Translations under genes and position numbers: made by a program
Notes under the pieces: generated by a model
What the model was told of the DNA's origin: nothing
The model's database searches: none
What the model saw: the letters and a program-made list of their open reading frames with translations, nothing else
Origin: Pterobdella sp. o SKG-2022
Taxonomy: Eukaryota; Annelida; Clitellata; Hirudinida; Piscicolidae
NCBI GenBank assembly: GCA_964035795.1
Contig: OZ038322.1
Location: 14,865,447-14,929,446 of the forward strand
Length of the DNA stretch: 64,000 nucleotides
Direction: 5' to 3'
In this document: positions 40,849 through 53,344 of the stretch, one piece after another
Layout: each line of letters begins with the position of its first letter
Position numbering within the stretch: position 1 is the stretch's first letter

Positions 40849-43800
40849 ATGATAATATTTCAGATTGTGGGGCAACATTCTTTAGCATATGAGACTTTTT
40901 TCAGCCAAGTATATACTAAATTTTAATTCTATATTCTATAGGTATTTTTACAAATTTTCAGACAAACTTTGAAACCATTACAGGTAGACCAAAAAGGATT
41001 AGGTGTGGTCGGAGCATTGCAGGCTGCAGCATTTCTCAAAAAATCTGGACTTAAGGAATCTATACTTTCAGATGTATAGTTTTAAAAAAATTTCATTTAA
41101 AAAAGTAGCTTTTTTTAAAATTTTTGCAATGGTATAATTAATAATCATTTTATTATCAAAAACATACATTTCAATTTTATTTTAACTAAAGTAAAACAAG
41201 ATTAAATATTCTCAATTCACCTACTTTATAAATCACTAATCACCAACCTCTCACACTACACCAATCTTATCTCATTCACACAACCATTAACCTTAAACAC
41301 CACACACAACAACCTCATATCAAACCAACATCATCTTAGATTTGGGAGTTGTCAGACCCTGGAGGCAAGGGAGCTCTAGACAAGCATGCCTTTTTTGTTG
41401 CCCTCAAGCTTATCTCTGCAGTCCAAAATGGCAATGACATATCTCTAGACAGTCTTACTATCAACCTCCCTCCACCTCTCTTTGTGAGCTTTTGTTGCTT
41501 TTAATGTTGTATTTTCAACAATAGTTGTCAATATTGTTGCTTCATTAAATAGGAAGTAAATATTTTCTCATCTATCCCTCAATATTCACATACATTCAAT
41601 ATACATATCTAAACAGAAGGGGACTTCAGTGAAGAAACAACAGAACAGCACCACCCCCACCATCAACAAACTCATCCCTCCCAAAAACAAGGCAAATAAA
41701 GATGAGGAAGAAGAGCAAGAAGAAGAAGAGGAGGAAGAGAAAAGTAAATCTAAGAATGATGACATCATCAATATTCCTGACTCTGAATGGAGCATTCCTG
41801 TGAGTTATTGAATAATGATGATGATGATGGTTAATAGATACTTGATGATGTAACTTAATAGAACATTTTTTCTATATTTTTGTTAATGAGCCTTTATGTT
41901 ATTGATACAAATAATTGCCGCTGCTATAGGTGATACTATTACCACTAATGGTAATGATGATAAAATTAATGTTAAAACAAAATGATACTAATGAAATAGC
42001 AATTGTCACCAGTTAAAGGAAAGGATAAAGTATGACCACATATTTGACACCCTCGGGCCCACCAACAACCTGCTTCCTGGAGCAAAGGTGCGCCCCGTGC
42101 TTCTTAACTCAAAACTTCCAGTTGACACTCTGGGACATGTCTGGGACTTGAGTGATATTGATGGAGATGGATCACTTGATCGGGAAGAATTCTCTGTGGT
42201 TTGTGGGGTTGCTGTCTGATTTGGTTACACTCTAATTTTTAATCTTTTGAGAGGTTGGGTTTGTTATTGTTTTTACTGTTGATTATAAGTCAAAAAGCTT
42301 AAATTTATGTTTTTTATTATTTGCCTTATGATTTGATGTATGGTTTTAGCAATTTTTTATAATCTGTTATATTAATGAAGTCCTCACATTGAGACAAGCC
42401 TGATGATGCAGGCAATGCACTTGGTGTACAAGGCTCTGCAGAAGGTTGATGTGCCCAAGACCCTGCCTGATGACATGATTCCTCCTTCCAAAAGAAAAGA
42501 CAAAACCCCAAAAAAGGTTGAGAACAAACCAGAGGTGACAAAGCTAAAGAAGAGGGATTCGAGATCGAGCATTAAGAAGGATGAAAGTCTGGATGATGAT
42601 GCCTTTGATGACCTTGCCAAGACATCCATCACTCTAGGCAACAAGAGTCGCAAAGGGTCTGTGAACTCGGAGGGGAAAGAGGAGGCCAGATCGGGTGCCA
42701 ACACTCCCACCAAAACCACAGCTCCAGCTGTGGGCTGGGTCGTCACTCCCCAAACAAAGAGTTATTGCGACAAATTGTTTGTGAAGGCAGACACAGACCA
42801 AGATGGCTACCTTAATGGACTGGAGATCAAGAAGATTTTTGTCACCTCGGGCTTGCCGCAACCCACCCTCGCCAAGATCTGGTGGGTTCATGTGTGGATG
42901 TTTTGATCTTTCGTTGAAGTTTGTGGGAGACTGTGTTTAGTGGGTGTTAGAACTCATATATCAATATATCTTTAAAATTCACTCCATTCATTGTCCTTCA
43001 AACTATTTCGAGATTAGAATAACATAAAACACTGCTAACACCCCCCTCATACACCACTCAGGAACTTGTGTGACACTCGCAACATGGGCAAGCTGAACAG
43101 AGACCAATTTGCTCTTGCCATGCATCTGATCCAGAGCAAGCTGAAAGGCAACCCTCTGCCCACTAAACTCACCCCCTCTATGCTGCCACCATCCTCCAGA
43201 CGTAACTCTCTTGGGGTGCGTGGTGTTGTGAGTTTTTATTGTGCACTTGTGTTTTATATTATTTTTTATAGGTTGTTTGTAAGTTTGCGTGTTCATGTGC
43301 TTTTATTTTGACATGTTGTTTGGGAGTTTTGTATGGTTTGTAGGTATATGTTTTTTAGGTTTAGCATGTGGCTTGTGATAGTATGTATATCAACAATGAT
43401 GGTGTTTATAGTACTAATAGCAAGATGTTGATATTATAACGTTTAAATTTTAACCCTTCCACAGGACAGCACCCCTCCCCCAGGAGTAGTGTTTGACATG
43501 AAGACCAGTGGCATGAAGGAGATCGAGGCCATGACCAATGAGATTGAAGAACTTAAAATGTTTGTCGATGTGGCTTTATTGTTGTTAGCATTAATTTTAT
43601 TAATGTTAACAAGCGTGTCTTAGTAACTTTAAGAATGAGGCATTCTGCTTGTATGTTGGTTGTGTGACTGTCGTTAGTTATTCATGAGGTCGTTCTATCA
43701 GACAGTCTGAAAACAGTGGCTGATTGATTCAAAGTTAATCTATTTAATAATGTTTAATCACCTGGAGTGTAGGAAAAAGAAAAAGTGCGACGAGGATAAA

Positions 43801-46800
43801 GGAGAATTAGACGAAAAAGTGGAAGAGTTGGAAAAGGGTGTGACTAACCTTCAAAAAGAGATAGAGGTGCTGGTTGATGCAGTCAAACAACTGAACAAGC
43901 AGCGGAATGAGGCTCAAAAAAAGCTGGTGGAGTTGGATGATAAGGTGGGTGAAGTGGTACCGTGTGGTGTTTTGGTGATGATCTTATTATATGGGTTTGT
44001 AGAGATCGTATTTTTATTCAGAATTTTTTGAGGTTTCATTTTTTTGAAAATATGATTGTGTTTTTCGATTTAATATTCAAGAAAAGTATTGAATCCGGTT
44101 GCATTTCGATTTTATATTCTCATTTGGAAGGGAATCGAATAAAATTGTTGAAATGAACCAGATTGTTATGCAAATGAGTTAGATATGCATTGGAAATTAA
44201 GAAATGAAAATAACGGTGATCAAAATAAATAAATATATGCAGAAAAATTTGAACTTTGAGGGTATGCCCATTTTTTGATCATCGCTAATACACTCATCAC
44301 CATTTTATATATGTCTCAGGGTAGCTTAGTTAATAAAAATGGTCGATTTTCTATAAAATATCTCATGCCACAGAAAACTCAACTGGAGAAGTCTTCAGTT
44401 GAGATGGATTCTCAATTAGAGAAAGAGGAGAAGAGCATTGAGGATTTGAAGGAACAGCTTAAAAACAGAGACGTTCTTAACAAGGTTCAGTCTGCCTTCC
44501 AAACTCAACGCTTTTGTTTTTTTTTTGTTTTTTATTTTCACATTTTTTGGTTTATTAAAAAATTCTGTTTGTTCAGTTTTTCAAAAACTTATTTGAACTT
44601 GAAAAATTAAAAATGCTTGAGTTTGCTTCCAAGTAAACACTAGAAGTAGTTTGAAAATACTCATTTGACAAAGTTTTTAAAATACTTTAACAAGTGTTTC
44701 AATTCCAACACTCAATATTTTTTAACTGAAAAAATTACTTGTTTATATTAACTATTCTCATCAGGTAAATGTTAATAAGGAGAATCTCAATCCTAGTTGT
44801 TAATGAATCGCTGTTAGTGGCGAATTTAAATAAAATGGCCGCTAATCTCGTATCTAACACAAACGTTAAAATTCAATTTAAAAATCTTTTTTCGAAGTCT
44901 TTGGAAGATGATTTGAAAGTGAAGAGGGATGAGTTGGGAGTGTTGAGGGAGGAGGAACTAGACATGGAGACGAAGTTTGAGGGCAGCCACCGCAGACTCG
45001 TACAACTCACCAAACTCCAAAACGCTTCACAGACGCAGATCTCGCAGGTTGGTCTGCATATTAGTTTGATACATCAAAAATTGGCGTGTGTTTATTGATG
45101 TAGAGTGGAAGAATGATAACCGTGGTACGCTGTTGTGTATGGTGAAAACTTGAACGCATTTATTTCAAAAAGGGTTGACATGCATAGTTTATAAATTGGA
45201 ATATTTGATTATTTTTAAATTGTGTTGGTTGAAAAATAGATATTTTTATCCATCATGTGTTCCAGCAAAAGTAGTGGTTTCAATTAATTATCAAGTTATA
45301 CTTAAATCATGTCAGATAATTATCGTATCAATTTGAATCTGTTTCCAGATTGAATTCAACATTGAAAAGCTAAGCGAAAGCAAGAAACAAGTAAATTTGA
45401 ATAAATTATTTAATTAAAATCAAGTTTTTCCAACCCATGGAAACGGACGCAAAACGATGATGATGATGATTTAAAAAAGCTTTAATATATACACCAATAG
45501 CATTCCCCAACACCCAACTTAGATAAAATTCTAAGCTCTCAACATTAAACACATCCCATAAACATACAAAAAAACACTCCCACACATTTCAAAGATCGAG
45601 CTAAACACACGGACTTATGACGAACTGTTAGAGGCCAGAATTTCAGAGGTGGAGGCAAACGCCCTGATTGACAATCAAATCACCTCCCCCACCCTCAACT
45701 ATGACTTCTCTACCACTGACGTCATGGTCTGTTTTATAATTTTTTTTATTGTTTATTTTTGATAGCGTTTGACCTATTGTTGTATTCATGACTTTATGGC
45801 TGGATCGGGATCATAATATCCCTCTACTTTGGCTTGATGTTTGCATTGTCGTGTTTTTCATGATGTAGTGATCTCATAAACTCTACAGTTTTTCTATTTA
45901 GTTTTCTTCAAGAAAATACTTGAATTTAAAATAAGAAGAATCTACAAATTTTATTTCATAATTGGCTCAAAGCTTTTCATCCTCGAACTAACATTATTAT
46001 GAAAACTCCGGAATGATAGAATTTCGAAACATTGCAGACTGAAATGGTACAAATGAGCCAAGAGGAAATGGAGGACTTTCAGTCTCAACTTTTTGCCATC
46101 CACTCCGATGCTGGTAAAAAGTTGTTTCGAAGGTTTTGGGGTCGATTTGAGCTATGAATGGGTTCATGTTTAAACGATTTTGCAGATTTTAAAAATATTT
46201 GCAATTTATTTTTTCTAAACTAAGGATTCGTTTGATCATGGGAACAAAAAATGGCCATTTTTTTTTAGTTTTCTTTTTATAGAAGCTTGTTGGAGAACTT
46301 TTACGATACGAAAACATCAAACTTTTTCCATTTTCCATCATTTTAATTTAAATTATTGAGCATTAGAAATAGTTATTTGCAATTACTGTAAAAATGCAAG
46401 TTTCGATTGATTATTGTTCGATTGATAATTACAAACTCACAAAGGAGCAGAGAATGAAGAGGGAGAAGAGAAAATAAAGAATGACGATAATGAAACAACC
46501 AAAGAAAATGACCCTTTCAACGAAAAAAAAGTTTGAATCATTTGATGTTTTCAGACAGTTATTGAAGACATCATTATCGACTACAATCGCTTGTGTGCTT
46601 GCCTTAGGCTTCACTATAGGCAGTTTAACAATTTTTTTACGTCGATTTATGGAAGAACTTCAGTAAATTTATTGAGCAAAATAACAGCTGTTAATGAATT
46701 TACTAAAAATTTTTTATAAATCGACGTAAAAAAATTAAACATTATTTATAATTAATTTTAAGATGTCTCTAGAAAGTTATATGCAGTTTATTCATCTCAC

Positions 46801-49048
46801 CCTTTTTATGTTGTTTTTTTTTTATAATTTTTTTTTTCAGTTTTTGTTTTTTATTGTCATTCTAATTCAAAACTTCTTATATGATTTTTTCATTTTTTTC
46901 ACCAACCACTTCATGACCCACTAAACAGGAAGCACAAGAACCATGGACAGATGTTCCCTTCGCAAGAGCACCAGGTGAACTTTTCATGGATTCTTATTTT
47001 TAAATTCATTTGAAGATATTATTTTATTGCTTTAAATGAAAAAAAATACTTGTTTAATTAGCATAATTTATCTAAAAGACTCAAATAATCATCTTAATCA
47101 TCGCTCATCACTTTCAAGTCCCATTTTTATGGAGTTGAACTTCAATTTTCTAAATCCTAAATATTCAAAAACTTTTGAAAGCTAGTAATGAGTTAACAGT
47201 GCAAAATAAAGTCTTGAATAAAATAATACAATTCAAAAGAATTAAAATGACAATTATAACCATAAAAGCATTATATCCCCCCAACAACAGCTAGCAACGA
47301 TCCCTTCGCCATCGGATTCATCACCGCTGACACAATTGCTGACATCAGTGTGAGTGCTTGTGTTTTTGATACTGTTTAATATTATATGAATCATATGATT
47401 ACGAGTATTTTTCGAAAAAAAAAATTTTTGATTAGATAAATTATGTTTTAAATTTTTGTTTTCTATTATCTATAAAACATCAATTTGAGAAATTTTAATA
47501 CATTTATTGAAACTTAAGCTATAATTTTCGGTAGGTATGGCCTTACCATGAATTTATGATTCAACACCAATCACTATATAAACCCATAACTACAACAGTC
47601 ATTATATTCTAATGTTTCATAGTAAGACCATACTTACCGAAAATTGTAGCTTAAGTTTCAATAAATGTATTAAAATTTCTCAAACTTATGTTTTATAGAT
47701 AATTACTATATAAAAAGTATATAAAATGTTTTTGAAAAGTTACATTAACTAATATATTGTGTCAAAATATGAAATGGAAGTGAAATACACAAAATCGATA
47801 AATTGAGCGATATAATTGAGGGAAAAATAAATAGAAAAACAACACTAATGAAAAAGATGGATGGATTATTGGAAACATTTAAAACGCTTTCTTCACTTGG
47901 GAGTATAAAATTCCAACAAAACCTCACAGACTGATGACCCATTCGGCCAGGGTTCCTTCATCCCTCCTAGCCTCAAACCAGCCCGACCTTCTCGACCCCC
48001 CCAGCCCAAGCAATCAAGCCCCAGCAATGCACCTTCTCGCCCTAAGTCCCCCGTGCCCCCTAGACCCAAATCTCCCGCTCCTTCTAAATCCCCCTCTAAA
48101 CAGACCCCACCCTCAAGGTTGGTGGTGTGGTGGTGATAAGAATGGGGGTATGGTAGGGAAAAAGTGATGGTGATTGTGATAGCGGGAGTTAATGTGGGGG
48201 GATTGATGAGTTATGTTTGATGTTATGGAAACATTTCTTGTACGTTTGAGTGTTCTTCGTAAAGTAGAGTTTTTGAAACAAATTATATTGAGATAAAATT
48301 TTATAAAGTTGAAATTGTTTTCAATAATTGTACTTTAATTTTAATTTTTCATTAATTGTATTTTAGTATAATTATAAATTCAAAATCTTATTGATCAAAT
48401 AGGAACATCGGCTTTGCATACTCTTTATTCAATTGCAACAAAAAACACTAAGCTTTGAGGATAACTTTGAAGCATTGAAAAGCTTTGTTGTTTTCAAAAC
48501 TCAATCAAGACACAAAAGCAAAGTTTTCATATTCATGAATATGGTTGAATTTCATTCATAAAACTGTAACTTAAGTTGAAAAATTCACTCCACCATTGGT
48601 CAAAGACAATTATAATAATTTTAATACAAGTTATAAATCAACTATTGATCAGAAATCATTTGAATGTAAGTTAGAATCTCCACCATTGTTTAAAGACAAC
48701 ATGATCACTTCCATGCCACCTCCCTCTTCAGACCACCAGCCCCCGGCAAGAGTCCATCCAGGAGTCCCACCCCAGCCTTCGGGGACCCTGCAGATCTGTT
48801 CAAGGATCAGGTGTGTGGAATAAAGGGATGGTGTGAAAAAGGTTTGTGTGCTGGGTATGATTTGCATTTGTTTTTGACAAATATATATGACAATAATCAA
48901 AGAATTTTTTGTGGTTTGTGGTTCGGCTTGGTAGTTTTTTGTTCAGAGGATTAAGTAAATTTGTTGAACATTTAAAAATATTCCTGGACGTGAATAAATA
49001 ATTACATAACCTCTATTACAGTTTGATTCAAATTTCGACCTGAAGTGA
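40849..49048 (+). CDS. EPS15: EPS15/EPS15L1-type endocytic adaptor, 20 exons
   Basis: Cytoplasmic scaffold of clathrin-coated pits that binds NPF peptides through EH domains and AP-2 through DPF motifs. Exons: 40849-40908, 40984-41073, 41340-41483, 41617-41799, 42013-42198, 42412-42881, 43062-43215, 43465-43559, 43773-43944, 44374-44484, 44898-45047, 45349-45390, 45595-45726, 46038-46113, 46445-46530, 46929-46974, 47291-47349, 47930-48117, 48732-48810, 49022-49048; sum 2550 nt = 849 aa + stop, phases consistent. EH1 about 12-100 ([21 protein letters not shown]), EH2 about 160-240 ([18 protein letters not shown]), EH3 about 329-415 ([28 protein letters not shown]). Coiled coil about 445-650. 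The tail has DPF at three sites (exons 15, 17, 18), then a Pro-rich SH3-ligand-like region with VPPRPKSP. No ubiquitin-interacting motif is seen. The start ATG at 40849 is tentative: the same exon could be entered by an acceptor at 40862-40863 from an upstream exon. Confidence 0.93.
46633..46790. repeat. Foldback repeat in EPS15 intron 15
   Basis: TTTTTTACGTCGATTTAT at about 46633-46650 is the inverse of ATAAATCGACGTAAAAAAA at about 46717-46735, with paired flanks and a short loop. It is followed by the shared tail TTAAGATGTCTCTAGAAAGT. It matches the repeat at 24690-24845. Confidence 0.6.
47465..47704. mobile_element. MITE-like foldback element in EPS15 intron 17
   Basis: An 82-bp left arm (47465-47546) is the near-perfect reverse complement of the right arm (47622-47704) around a 75-bp spacer. 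Outer ends read ATTATCTATAAAACAT / ATGTTTTATAGATAAT. No coding capacity, so a non-autonomous DNA transposon is inferred. A diverged single arm (CTCAATAAATGTATTAAAT) recurs at about 57387-57450. Target-site duplication not confidently seen. Confidence 0.7.
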
Positions 49049-51731
49049 AGGGAAGATGCGGGAACGAATAGATGCCCCGTTTAAAAGATATTTATTTATT
49101 TTTGTGCAAATTTTACTTGATACGAAGGATAATTAAGTTACTACAGCGCACAACCTCATAGGCGCTTCAGCTCTATCTACTGCTCAATACAGTCCCTTGT
49201 TAGGAATACTTGCACTAGTTTCATTCTTTTGAAAAATAACTTTTTTAGCTGTTTCCAATTGTTTGAATATCATCGAATTGTGATTAGGACTGTAGGAGTC
49301 AACCCTGTTACTTACTGGTCATAAGCATTTTCAGCTTTGCTGCTGTGTATAAAGTAATTACAATACTAATTATCTTTTAAAGACATTGTATGTATCTTTT
49401 TTTTCAATAATACTAAATATATATAGTGAATTAAATGCATTTTTATACATTCATAACGGAATAATCAACTCCTTAGTCAAGAGTCCTTGGTTATTTCGGT
49501 TCTTTGCTTATAAGACCATTTTGAATAGTTCAGACGAGAATTTAAGCTTTAAAACTTCAAACGTTATGTTTAAGGCGTCTTTCTTACTGTTTCCAAGACT
49601 ACTAGCAAGTATCACGCTGCCATGGCAACTGTCTTAACAATCTTACTACGTCATCAACATGATGTAAACACAGAATATCAACCAATCAGCGCTTCGAAAA
49701 CAATAAAAAGCGTTATATGATTTTTTTAAACGTTTTTTTGGTTACCTGATTATTTTTTTCTTGTTTATCAATGAAATATTTCAAAATTCTATTCATTCGT
49801 GACAAATCAATAATATCTTTTCAACAAATCATTGCTAGCGTCTTTATTATCTTTTATGTTTTCGTTTTAAGTTCATAACAGTAATTATTGATATTTTTCT
49901 TCATTTTCAACCTACTCAAAACAGCTCACAAAATTTAGTTAGCGATGGAGCTTAGAAATAAGTAGTCGGGGTTTCAAGCATGTACACACATAGATACTAG
50001 TTGTTATGTTGGGACTGTGTGGATTTCTAGGCAATAATCTTACGCTTTTCCTCTTTCAAACTTGCTTTCAACTTTCAAATATTTATTCATAGTTTTGTGG
50101 AAAAATATTTTTCGAGTTAGAGAATTTTTTTATTGTTTGTTACAGGTGACTGTTAGAGTAGAATTGTTACTTGTTGTGAAATAAGTGGTACTTTCAAAAA
50201 GTTTAAAGCTTTTCTCTTTGAAAGATTTTATTTAATAAAAATATTTATTTGAACTAATTGTTAATAATCATTTGAACATCAACTCAACTTGTAGAGCAGG
50301 CTTTCATTTAGACTGAAGAACCAGCTGTTGTTATTTTGTATTCATTATTTACTTTAGTTAATTCAATAACTTTGTCATCATTAGACGTTACTTTATTTAA
50401 ATGAAAATAAATGAACAACTTTTTTCAATTAAATTTTATAAAACATCAAACACAAAATTTTTTAACTTTAAATCTTTCAAAACCAAAGAAAATCATAAGT
50501 GAAAAAGCCTTTTACATTCTACTGACCGAAACACCATCAACTTTTCTTATTTGTATGACCATACATACATCAAAGAATTCGAAAGTTAATAATGTCGCAC
50601 AAAAAGCTAGGTACATTTATGTCATCAAACCCTTTTGCTGTAATCAGGAGCCCTTGTATGAATTTATAGATCACCCATCAGCTCCTATGGGTTGGTTGTT
50701 AATGTAATAAAAGCTGGAGATTTTAAGTTGTCAGATGTTTTTATCAAGTAGTAAGATTCTCATGAACAATTATTTACGTTTTCAATATGTTTAATATGTA
50801 AGACCATTGGTTTCAGAATATTGTTGATTTCTTATCGGAAACCATATCAATGAAAAATAATTAAGTTTTTATACGAAGAATAATCATTGAAAAAAAACTA
50901 AACTGTTTCTATGTTAAAACCATTATTATTTACTGCAAGTTTTAGCCGAATTTTGAAATGAATTAGGTTAATTTAATAGAAATTTGAACTATTTAATGCT
51001 TTTTAATTAGCTTTTTATTTTTTAACACCTGAGAACAAAGTCAAGGTCCAAAGTAGCACCCGATGTTTCAAAAGATTTCAAATGAACTTTGGAGAAAGGT
51101 CATCATCTTTGGTTGCCATATATTAAATGGTCTTATAACTATGAAGTCAATTTACATATGTTCATTAATATTCACTGATTGTATCTCCTTTGATAAATTC
51201 ATGGTTTCATTTGTACTTTCTAAATATATTCATGCCACTTTTTCAGCAATCTTACAACATTCCTTCAATCTGGCCTATTGAAAAAGTTTTTAACTCTTGA
51301 AATGTTTTTGCAATTTATGCAGTCATAAGGATCTGATTTTTTTCGATTAATAGTTTGAAAAGTTGAATCAAAAGGAAAGTTGAATAATCTCTTAATCTTT
51401 GGAAACTTCAAAAATTTTTTTATATTTAGTGGGTTTTTATGAATTCGATATATCATTTACTATCGTAAATTTAAAAAAATGAAGTTTTTTATTACAATAC
51501 ATCAAATCAAAGGTTAGGTATCCAACAATAAGATCATTAATTAAAAATTTTTGTTGTTGGTTGTACTGTGATCATCTTGCTGTCATCCACAGACAGTTCA
51601 ATTGAAATCCTGATCATGAGCTAATCAGCATCGCTTCTCTCTTCACAGTTTCAATATTTAAATTTTCAATCTGCAATTTTGAATTAATCAAAATATATTT
51701 TTTAATTTATGAGAAATTTATTAAAAATCAT

Positions 51732-51852
51732 GTAAAGCAAATTTTATTTAACTGAAATTTTCAATAAGTTCAACCTTATCGTAGTTCTCACTAAAGAATT
51801 AGGATTAGGTTGAACTTATCGAAAATTTTAGTTGTATAAAATTTGTTTCACG
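51732..51852. mobile_element. MITE-like inverted repeat
   Basis: Arms 51732-51776 and 51808-51852 are 45-bp reverse complements with only a few mismatches (shared core TAAGTTCAACCT / AGGTTGAACTTA), separated by a 31-bp loop. About 65 bp to the right is ACGATGTCTCTTCAAAA, a word also found beside the repeats at 46790 and 57480. No ORF. Confidence 0.65.
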
Positions 51853-52641
51853 TGTTTTTTCAAAAAACTCCTAAATAAAGACGTGTATTTCAATTAATTC
51901 AAATTTACTAAGAGCATACGATGTCTCTTCAAAATCTGATACTCACTCGATGCTGATTCAAATTTTTTCACATGTAGAAATCTTGTTTGCCATTTGGTCA
52001 ACGTTACCTCATTAAAAGCACAACATTTTTGCAAAAAAAAATTCTCTTCAACAAGTTTTTATATAAGCTTAAAGCTCTATTTTAATATGAGGGTATATGT
52101 TTATATAATGAGTACATGAAGAGATTTACTGGAAGCACTTGATAATAAAGACGACAGAGCAGCCCTGATAACTATGTATGTTTATGTATCACTAGGTATT
52201 TGGGCGCTTGAGAGTATGTAAGACAGAAAGGGATACAGAATGGTTTCAAATTTTTATCAAGCTACCCTATAAACTTTTGCTTTCTTTACTTTAAAAACAA
52301 AACATCCATACTACAATAAGCTTTCGCGTTTTGACTCGGTTTCATTCCTATTCTAGCTGATTCTTTATCATAACAATTTTAGGAGACAAATATCAAATAA
52401 CTGCAGTCGTCGTAAGGAACGTAATTAAGCTTCAGGAAATAAGCCGTTTGATGTTGAAGGTTGTTGTAAAACATTTCTTGTATCCTAATGGATATGATAT
52501 TTGTTTTTAGCTTCTTTAGTTTATACTCAAAAAATTTTTTCACTCGTGAGTAATCGGCCTTCAAAATGCTTGATTATATATTTATCATGTTTTTTATATT
52601 GCTCCTTGCCTATAATTTTATTTAAATTTTTGAGCAAGATC

Positions 52642-52670
52642 GTATGTGTGATCTTAAAGATCACACATAC
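52642..52670. repeat. Perfect short palindrome
   Basis: GTATGTGTGATCTT, one A, then its exact inverse AAGATCACACATAC. It could be a hairpin or a symmetric protein-binding site; no adjacent gene start suggests a role. Confidence 0.85.
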
Positions 52671-53344
52671 TCAAGATTTTTAATTATAAATTTACGATCT
52701 TTGGACTTTTTGCAAGACATAGAATGCAGTTGAACCAGCTCAAAAAGAGAATGAAAAACGAGTTTTTATTTAACACTGATAAATTTCAAAAGTATATTTT
52801 GAATTATAACCAATGAGATCAAACACGGCACATAATATGAAGCATCGATAAACAGCAAACTCTTAACTATCAACACTCATTTTCCTAAAGGCTGAACTTC
52901 CGAACTTATCAAATAAATAGCATAATTATAAACAAACTTGTGTCGTGAACTATTTGAAACCCAACATCGCCACTACCAAGATTATGTACAAAGCGACAAC
53001 TAGACAAATACTTATTTAAAATTCAATAGGAATACTTATTGGAAATTATCATTATTGAACTTTGTTATTAAAGAAGCAGAAACTAGGTGATATTTTCAAA
53101 GGAAAGTCATCCTAAAGATAATAGTCATAAAATAAAATAAAAATTTCCCTAAATCACTTATGGTGAGCACTTATTTTCAGCGCCATGAGAACCTCACGAC
53201 CCGTCGCGCTCCCTGGTTGAAGGGCACAGTGATTGCCTCATTAAACAACTCAAACAAATCTATAATCACTTAACCATGAATCATCCCAAAAATCATTTAA
53301 ATACAAACGAAACTTCAAAGACAGCAATATAAATACAGAAGAAA

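Larger units (their letters stand above)
49049..53344. other. Convergent spacer between EPS15 (+) and SLC16-like gene (-)
   Basis: About 4.3 kb, no exon recognised. A plus-strand AATAAA at 49702-49707 is a possible EPS15 poly(A) signal. It contains the foldback element at 51732-51852, a 14-bp-arm palindrome at 52642-52670 and a GC-richer patch at about 53180-53235. Confidence 0.6.

Noticed and set aside
40942..40983. Earlier acceptors for EPS15 exon 2 (adding VFLQIFR or QTLKPLQ)
   Set aside because: They insert residues into EH1 helix A; the acceptor at 40982-40983 restores the family spacing Y-E-x-F-F-x-Q-V-D exactly.
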